From assembly GCA_963702765.1 (NCBI GenBank), contig CAVPEB010000045.1:1-19676 (forward strand): a stretch of DNA of 19,676 bases. The letters run 5' to 3'. Position 1 is the stretch's first letter; each line of letters starts with the position of its first letter. Below, piece by piece: positions 15,238-19,676 of this stretch. Origin of the DNA: DATMNR01 sp963702765. Lineage in GTDB: Bacteria > Chloroflexota > Ktedonobacteria > Ktedonobacterales > Ktedonobacteraceae. A program made the translations under genes and the position numbers. The notes under the pieces were generated by a model. That model saw nothing but the letters and a program-made list of their open reading frames with translations. It did not search any database and had not been told where the DNA came from.

Positions 15238-16386
15238 TTAACGAAGTTGGCGCAACTTTTCGATTATTCCCGGTAGCACTGCCAACAAGGTATCCACATC
15301 CTCTTCAGTATTACCTTTACCCAACGTTAAGCGGAGACTACCGTGCGCTAGCTCGACTGGAACATGCATTGCTAGCAATACATGTGATGGATCAACCGAT
15401 CCTGATGTACAAGCTGAACCAGTAGAAACGGCTATACCAAGCAAATCAAGGTTTAGTAGGATCGATTCACCTTCGACACCTTGAATGACGAAACTGGCAT
15501 TATTGAAGAGACGTTCTGTAGGATGGCCAGTCAATTGACTACCCGGAATAGCCAATACTCCAGCTATCAAACGATCTCGAAGGGATGTAATTCGAGGCTG
15601 TACCTCTGGCAAGTCTTCATACGCCAAACGTAAAGCTGTTGCAGCACCTACAATTCCTGCCACGTTTTCTGTACCTGCGCGCTTACCTCGTTCCTGTGAA
15701 CCACCCTGGAGTTGCGGTAGAATGCGCATACCTTGTCGAGCATACAGAATACCCACACCTTTAGGGCCATAGAATTTGTGGGCAGAGAGTGAAAGCAAAT
15801 CGGCGTTTAGCTCAGTAACATTCAGTGGGAGAGAACCACATGCCTGAACAGCATCAACATGGAATGGAATTTTTCTGGCGCGGCAAATGCGGCCAATCTC
15901 GGCAATTGGCTCAATAGTCCCAACCTCATTGTTAGCATACATGATAGAGACAAGGATAGTTTGATCCGTGATCGCACGGCCGATATCGTCAGGATCTACT
16001 CGACCATACATATCAACCGGTACATAGGTGGTTTTAAAAGCGAAACGTTCCAGGTACTGGCACGTATGGAGCACTGCATGATGCTCAATAGGTGAGGTAA
16101 TTACATGATTACCTTTCTTTTGCGATGCAAATGCCATCCCCTTGATTGCAAGATTATCACTTTCAGAACCGCAGCCTGTGAAAGTGACTTCGGTTGGACG
16201 ACAACTAAGCGTTTCAGCAACTTGCTCACGCGCACTATCAATAGCTTGCATGGCATGACGACCTAATGTATAGATACTACTCGCATTACCATATTCAGAA
16301 GTAAAGTAAGGTAACATAGTATCTAACACGCGCTTATCGAGCGCGGTAGTGGCAGCATGATCGAGATATATAATACGTTCCGACAT
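15238..16386 (-). CDS. Cysteine desulfurase, NifS/IscS type
   Basis: 382 residues. PLP enzyme converting cysteine to alanine and passing persulfide sulfur to iron-sulfur clusters, thio-modified tRNA or cofactors. Motifs: YLDHAATT (7-14), E101-H102-H103 before AVLHTCQ, ANNEVGTIEP (151-160), HVDAVQ (177-182, D178 and Q181), PLP lysine K204 in SLSAHKFYGPKG, RAGTENV, and the persulfide-bearing C326 in STGSACTSGS followed by a long loop, typical of group I enzymes. Start ATG 16386 has AGGA about ten bases upstream. No iscU or mnmA lies beside it, so the sulfur acceptor is not shown; LarE and MocA nearby also belong to cofactor chemistry, a suggestive but not operonic link. Confidence 0.94.
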   Translation of the reverse strand: MSERIIYLDHAATTALDKRVLDTMLPYFTSEYGNASSIYTLGRHAMQAIDSAREQVAETLSCRPTEVTFTGCGSESDNLAIKGMAFASQKKGNHVITSPIEHHAVLHTCQYLERFAFKTTYVPVDMYGRVDPDDIGRAITDQTILVSIMYANNEVGTIEPIAEIGRICRARKIPFHVDAVQACGSLPLNVTELNADLLSLSAHKFYGPKGVGILYARQGMRILPQLQGGSQERGKRAGTENVAGIVGAATALRLAYEDLPEVQPRITSLRDRLIAGVLAIPGSQLTGHPTERLFNNASFVIQGVEGESILLNLDLLGIAVSTGSACTSGSVDPSHVLLAMHVPVELAHGSLRLTLGKGNTEEDVDTLLAVLPGIIEKLRQLR

Positions 16387-16488
16387 TGAGTATTATTCCT
16401 GTTAATGGCGATTGCTTGATCCAAGTTACAATTTTTCGCACCTTCTATTGTATCACAGGTGTGGCCAGAAGTTACTCTTCTTCACACT

Positions 16489-16542
16489 GCATTGAAGGAG
16501 GCTGTTTGCGGCAATATTGCCGCAAACAGCCTCCTTCAATGC
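16489..16542. repeat. 54-bp perfect palindrome
   Basis: Arms of 27 bases (16489-16515 and 16516-16542) are exact reverse complements with no loop, beginning GCATTGAAGG and centred on CAATATTG. It lies between the end of the His-rich membrane protein gene (16600) and the start of the cysteine desulfurase gene (16386), both on the minus strand. As RNA it would form a very stable hairpin that could end transcription from the larE pair, but no T-run follows on either strand, so it is not a classical terminator. Confidence 0.95.
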
Positions 16543-16599
16543 TCATAGATCAATTATTGTTCACCAACTCTGGAAAAGGGTTAGTAGGTAATATAGCGT

Positions 16600-17397
16600 T
16601 TATTCACCTGCTGGCCAATTAAAGCTGGTATCAGGAGTTATTTTTGGACTATTATACGCGATGGTTATAACCTGATGAGGCTGCAAGACAAGCTGATTAA
16701 AATTTTCGGTAACCTGTTTTCCATCGACATAAATTGTCCAGCCTGTAGATGAAGCAAGCTCATTTTGGTATCCTAATGAATTAAAAGATTGTCCCCAGAT
16801 ATCGAGGAAGTTACCCAGGGTTGGGGTTCCCTGGTTGGGAAATTCAATATGTACCACCCCATCGCTGGTATGTGTGTGCAACCAATAGAAGCAGGATTGG
16901 TCTGATGCTATACCAATGCCCTGAGGAATAGCTACTTGCTTGCCGTTAATATAAATAGTTAAGTGTGCGTGAATATGATAGGCAGTTTGCTCCAATGCAT
17001 CGCAATAAATCCCATCAACAGGAGGATAAGCGGAATTAACAACTTGTTCAGTTGGCGTAGCCTGATTCTGTGCTGACGCGTTGTTATGTGAATTCGAATA
17101 TACCGCAAAAGAGACCGCAGCAACAACCAATACTGCAACCGCAACGAGGCTACCTATCAGAATACGTTTATTACGAGTAGCTCGCCGCTTCGCATTCAAC
17201 TGGCGCTGTCTTTCTTCTTCACGTCTCTCTTGCTTCATAGCCTGACGAGTCGGCTGTTTGGTCGCTGAATTGCTCTGCTTCACAGTACCACTGGCTATTT
17301 GTTTATTCGCCGGACTAGCTTGCTTGGCATTCTGGTTGTTTGATTGTTTATTTGCACCTTGTCCCTGCTTCGACGTTTGTTTGCTCATGGAATCCAT
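16600..17397 (-). CDS. Membrane-anchored protein with His-rich outer domain
   Basis: 265 residues, family not recognised with certainty. Residues 1-76 are a low-complexity Gln/Lys/Asn/Arg-rich cytoplasmic tail with a charged run (ERREEERQRQLNAKRR). One membrane segment spans about 78-100, followed by an outside domain. That domain holds C132 and C169 as a possible disulfide and clustered histidines: HIHAH (141-145), LHTHT (173-177) and H183, then TLGNFLDIWG. The pattern suggests metal binding outside the membrane, which is inference. A second start, ATG 17388, is possible. It begins 17 bases after the larE stop on the same strand, so the pair is probably one transcription unit. Confidence 0.75.
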   Translation of the reverse strand: MDSMSKQTSKQGQGANKQSNNQNAKQASPANKQIASGTVKQSNSATKQPTRQAMKQERREEERQRQLNAKRRATRNKRILIGSLVAVAVLVVAAVSFAVYSNSHNNASAQNQATPTEQVVNSAYPPVDGIYCDALEQTAYHIHAHLTIYINGKQVAIPQGIGIASDQSCFYWLHTHTSDGVVHIEFPNQGTPTLGNFLDIWGQSFNSLGYQNELASSTGWTIYVDGKQVTENFNQLVLQPHQVITIAYNSPKITPDTSFNWPAGE

Positions 17398-17414
17398 CCA
17401 ACTTTCAAAAATTT

Positions 17415-18281
17415 TTAGGCTTTCTTCTTATAGAAGCTCTCATTCATACTGCCGGTACGATATCCTAAAAGATCAACGGTCACATACGTGTAACCAATTT
17501 TGCGCAAACCATCAGTGACAACGCGACTTGTCTGATCTTCGAACAAACGCGGAAGTTCCGCACGCTCGACTTCGATACGTGCAATTTTGTCATGATGCCG
17601 TACACGCACCTGGCGAAAACCAAGATCTCGCAGCAATTTTTCTGCTTTATAAATCATCTGCAATGTAGCTATATCAACCTTATTGCCATAAGGAATACGT
17701 GAAGAGAAGCAAGCCATTGCTGGTTTATTCCAGACTGGCACCCCTAACAGGCGAGCCACTGCACGTATTTCGCGTTTACCCATGCCAGCCTCTTTAAGAG
17801 GGCCGCGAACACTAAATTCACGTGCTGCTCGTTGTCCAGGACGGAAATCGCCATCGTCGTCTTTATTAACTCCATATGCGATATGGCGCAGGTTATACTG
17901 TTTCGCCAATGGTTCCAACCGGGTAAAGAGTTCTGTTTTACAGAAATAGCAACGATTAAAATCATTAGCTACATAACGCTCATCTTCCAGTTCATGTGTT
18001 TCAAGCGTCATGACTGAAATACCCATTTGTTCTGCAACAGCTAGCGCTTCTTCAGTTTCTTCAACAGCATATGCTGGCGAGGAGGCTATTACACCGAAAG
18101 CTCGTGAACCCAATACATCGCAAGCAACCTTCAATAAGAGGGCACTATCGACCCCACCTGAATAGGCAACAAGCACCGACTCCATATCTCTCAAAATTGA
18201 TTGCAAGTGCTCATATTTAACCCGCGTTTCTGCATCGATTGCATTAACATCGTCGCTATTGACGTTGTGGGTATCCAGCAT
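17415..18281 (-). CDS. larE: LarE, ATP-dependent sacrificial sulfur transferase
   Basis: 288 residues of the PP-loop (NAD-synthase-like) family. LarE adenylates and inserts sulfur into the pyridinium-dicarboxylate precursor of the nickel-pincer nucleotide cofactor of lactate racemase, donating sulfur from its own cysteine. Motifs: PP-loop SGGVDS (41-46), NRCYFCKTELF (109-119, C111/C114), GVNKDD, RGPLKEAGMGK and KPAMACFSSRIPYGNK, in which C191 corresponds to the sacrificial cysteine of characterised LarE. The ending (GYTYVTVDLLGYRTGSMNE) is typical. larA, larB and larC are not in the window. A consensus TTGACA (minus strand, 18342-18347) lies upstream, with only a poor -10. Confidence 0.93.
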   Translation of the reverse strand: MLDTHNVNSDDVNAIDAETRVKYEHLQSILRDMESVLVAYSGGVDSALLLKVACDVLGSRAFGVIASSPAYAVEETEEALAVAEQMGISVMTLETHELEDERYVANDFNRCYFCKTELFTRLEPLAKQYNLRHIAYGVNKDDDGDFRPGQRAAREFSVRGPLKEAGMGKREIRAVARLLGVPVWNKPAMACFSSRIPYGNKVDIATLQMIYKAEKLLRDLGFRQVRVRHHDKIARIEVERAELPRLFEDQTSRVVTDGLRKIGYTYVTVDLLGYRTGSMNESFYKKKA

Positions 18282-18582
18282 GATAATGTATTCTCCAGGA
18301 TCAATCTAGGAAAGCAAGCATGATTCAAAACGTACTCAAGTTGTCAATCGTCACGCTCGAACTTTATGCATTCAGACGCCATTATAGCATTCAACATCAA
18401 AATTAGCATCAACATGGGACTTATAATATCTATAAGCATTCAGAAACGCTGCTCTCGCTGTTCTTGCCCGTTCTGCCAACGCTGCTTCGCAGCTACCCTA
18501 CGGGTCAGGCAGAACGATAGGCAGCTAGAAATATGCCGCGGTATATTTCTCATCTGAATGCAAGGAAGTATAAGGAGATTTC
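18282..18582. promoter_or_regulatory. Divergent larE/mocA intergenic region
   Basis: About 300 bases holding the promoters of larE (minus) and the mocA-like gene (plus). The right half is filled with nested inverted repeats (18436-18561). GCATTCAGA occurs at 18368-18376 and again at 18436-18444, with a partial copy at 18387. AAGGAG at 18572-18577 is five bases before the TTG start at 18583 and decides that start. Confidence 0.6.
18436..18561 (+). repeat. Nested inverted-repeat unit (MITE-like or leader RNA)
   Basis: The ends GCATTCAGA 18436-18444 and TCTGAATGC 18553-18561 are exact inverted repeats. Inside, CGTTCTGCC 18469-18477 pairs with GGCAGAACG 18508-18516 and encloses two perfect hairpins, GCTGC/GCAGC (18481-18493) and ACCC/GGGT (18495-18505), giving a cloverleaf-like shape. 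A near palindrome at 18527-18550, centred on CCGCGG with arms AGAAATAT/ATATTTCT, follows. It may be a small non-autonomous mobile unit or a structured leader of the mocA-like gene. No protein is encoded and no target duplication is clear. Confidence 0.7.
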
Positions 18583-19248
18583 TTGAACACGTCTCTTTCA
18601 AGCGCTGCGATTATACTAGCAGCAGGTAGTTCAAGTCGTATGGGTGGTGGTCGACATAAACTTTTACTCCCATTAGATGATCGGCCAGTTCTCGTACATG
18701 TTATAGATGCATCTCTTCAATCGCAGGCACGCCCTATCATTGTTGTATTGGGACATCAATCGGACGAGGTACGCTTACACATCGAGCAATATACAAATCA
18801 AGAGCAGATTACACTTGTTGAAAATATCCACTATCAACAAGGTATGAGTAGTTCTCTACGTACAGGAATACAAACACTTCTAGCCAATGACTATAGGAAT
18901 AAGCAAAATTCCCATCAAATCGATAGCGCACTTATCGTACTTGGAGACCAACCTTTAATAACTCCTAAGATTATTGATGCTCTGATTACTACATACCGAT
19001 CTACTGGAAAAGCTATTGTTGCTCCACTCTATAAAGGCAAAAGAGGCAGCCCAGTCTTATTCGACAAGAGTTTGTTCACTGAACTGATCGAGGTAACTGG
19101 AGACGAGGGTGGGCGAACCGTCCTGGAACGCCATCGTGATGCAGCGGAACTTGTAGAGATAGGAGATAGCCTGGCAAATTACGACGTTGACACATGGGAG
19201 GCTTACGAGCAAGTTGTGGAAGCATGGAAAGAGCAATCTAAGGAATAA
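18583..19248 (+). CDS. MocA-like molybdenum cofactor nucleotidyltransferase
   Basis: 221 residues of the NTP_transf_3 fold (MocA/MobA/YgfJ group), which in MocA attaches CMP to molybdopterin to make the cofactor of molybdenum hydroxylases. Motifs: IILAAGSSSRMGG (10-22) for nucleotide binding, KLLLPLDDRPVL (26-37), YQQGMSSSLRTGI (84-96), LGDQPLI for metal binding, KGKRGSPVLF, and GDEGGRTVL near the end with NYDVDTWEAYEQ. CTP versus GTP preference cannot be fixed safely. The start is TTG 18583, strongly supported by AAGGAG five bases upstream. The TPR gene follows after four bases, so they are cotranscribed. Confidence 0.88.
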   Translation: MNTSLSSAAIILAAGSSSRMGGGRHKLLLPLDDRPVLVHVIDASLQSQARPIIVVLGHQSDEVRLHIEQYTNQEQITLVENIHYQQGMSSSLRTGIQTLLANDYRNKQNSHQIDSALIVLGDQPLITPKIIDALITTYRSTGKAIVAPLYKGKRGSPVLFDKSLFTELIEVTGDEGGRTVLERHRDAAELVEIGDSLANYDVDTWEAYEQVVEAWKEQSKE

Positions 19249-19252
19249 ATAT

Positions 19253-19660
19253 ATGGAAAATCAAAATTCGCAGGAGACAGAGAAAATATTATCGGAAAGC
19301 ACGAAGAAACAGGCGCAATTCTGGTTGGAATATGGCCAGCAACTATCGGATTCAATTCGTTACACCGAAGCACTTGCAGCTATAGAACGTGCTGTTTCCC
19401 TGGACGAAGCGAATGTGAAAGCCTTGTACGCAAAGGGAACTTGCCTGGCTATGCTAGCACGTTACGATGAAGCTTTAGAGGCATTTGAGCAATCTTTATT
19501 ACTTGATGATCAATACGTACCTGCCTGGGATGGTAAGGCATGGGCTCTGGGAATTTTAGGAAGACAAACAGAAGCCCTGGCGGCAGTCAATAGAGCGCTA
19601 GAGCTTGATCCAGAGCACTTTGATGCACAAAAACGCAAGCAACGCCTGATGAAGATGTAA
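19253..19660 (+). CDS. Small TPR-repeat protein
   Basis: 135 residues, mostly three tetratricopeptide repeats: about 23-54 (AQFWLEYGQQL...ALAAIERAVSLDEAN), 55-88 (ALYAKGTCLAMLARYDEALEAFEQSLLLDD) and 89-122 (AWDGKAWALGILGRQTEALAAVNRALELDPEH), then a short basic end. No signal peptide or membrane segment, so probably a cytoplasmic protein-protein interaction module; partner unknown. AAGGA overlapping the end of the mocA-like gene lies eight bases before ATG 19253, which supports this start and translational coupling. A longer in-frame reading from 19187 overlaps mocA and is rejected. Confidence 0.87.
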   Translation: MENQNSQETEKILSESTKKQAQFWLEYGQQLSDSIRYTEALAAIERAVSLDEANVKALYAKGTCLAMLARYDEALEAFEQSLLLDDQYVPAWDGKAWALGILGRQTEALAAVNRALELDPEHFDAQKRKQRLMKM

Positions 19661-19676
19661 TCCAACGTGTAAGTAT

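Overview
The window looks like a chromosomal segment of a Ktedonobacteria-like member of the Chloroflexota. This is inferred from three IscB/HEARO (omega-RNA) elements in 6 kb, the protein styles (lysine 5,6-aminomutase alpha, LarE, MocA, CoxG-like) and the moderate base composition. No rRNA or tRNA is present to confirm it.

Left third (1-6285): a mobile-element-rich stretch. Element 1 (118-1624) carries an omega-RNA and an iscB gene broken by two frameshifts, and ends exactly at the start codon of a GT39-type membrane glycosyltransferase gene (1625-3034). That gene overlaps the start of a decayed kamD copy (lysine 5,6-aminomutase alpha; 3015 to about 6105). The decayed kamD is split by two further elements: an ORF-less omega-RNA element (3668-4046) and a complete element with intact iscB (4198-5803). 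All three elements have ATGA directly at their right edge. The intact kamD (6286-7830) serves as an in-window empty-site reference, showing that element 2 inserted without loss or duplication of host bases.

Middle (7827-13818): minus-strand genes. These are an alpha/beta hydrolase broken by a one-base frameshift, an acidic-tailed small unknown protein, an apparent operon of CoxG-like SRPBCC protein, APC amino-acid permease and delta-9-type fatty acid desaturase, and a class I/II aminotransferase.

Right third (13985-19676): a plus-strand nucleoside hydrolase; a convergent intergenic region with three copies of a TGTTACAA/TGATGCAAC repeat; a minus-strand cysteine desulfurase; a 54-bp perfect palindrome; a minus-strand pair larE plus a His-rich membrane-anchored protein; then a plus-strand mocA-like nucleotidyltransferase and a TPR protein, preceded by a leader full of nested inverted repeats. 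Cysteine desulfurase, LarE and MocA all touch sulfur or metal-cofactor chemistry, but they are not one operon and a shared pathway is only a guess.

The most notable content is the set of three omega-RNA elements: one with intact IscB, one with broken IscB, one with no ORF. They sit beside a paralogous unoccupied target whose sequence differs from the encoded guide almost only by changes that keep G:U wobble pairing.
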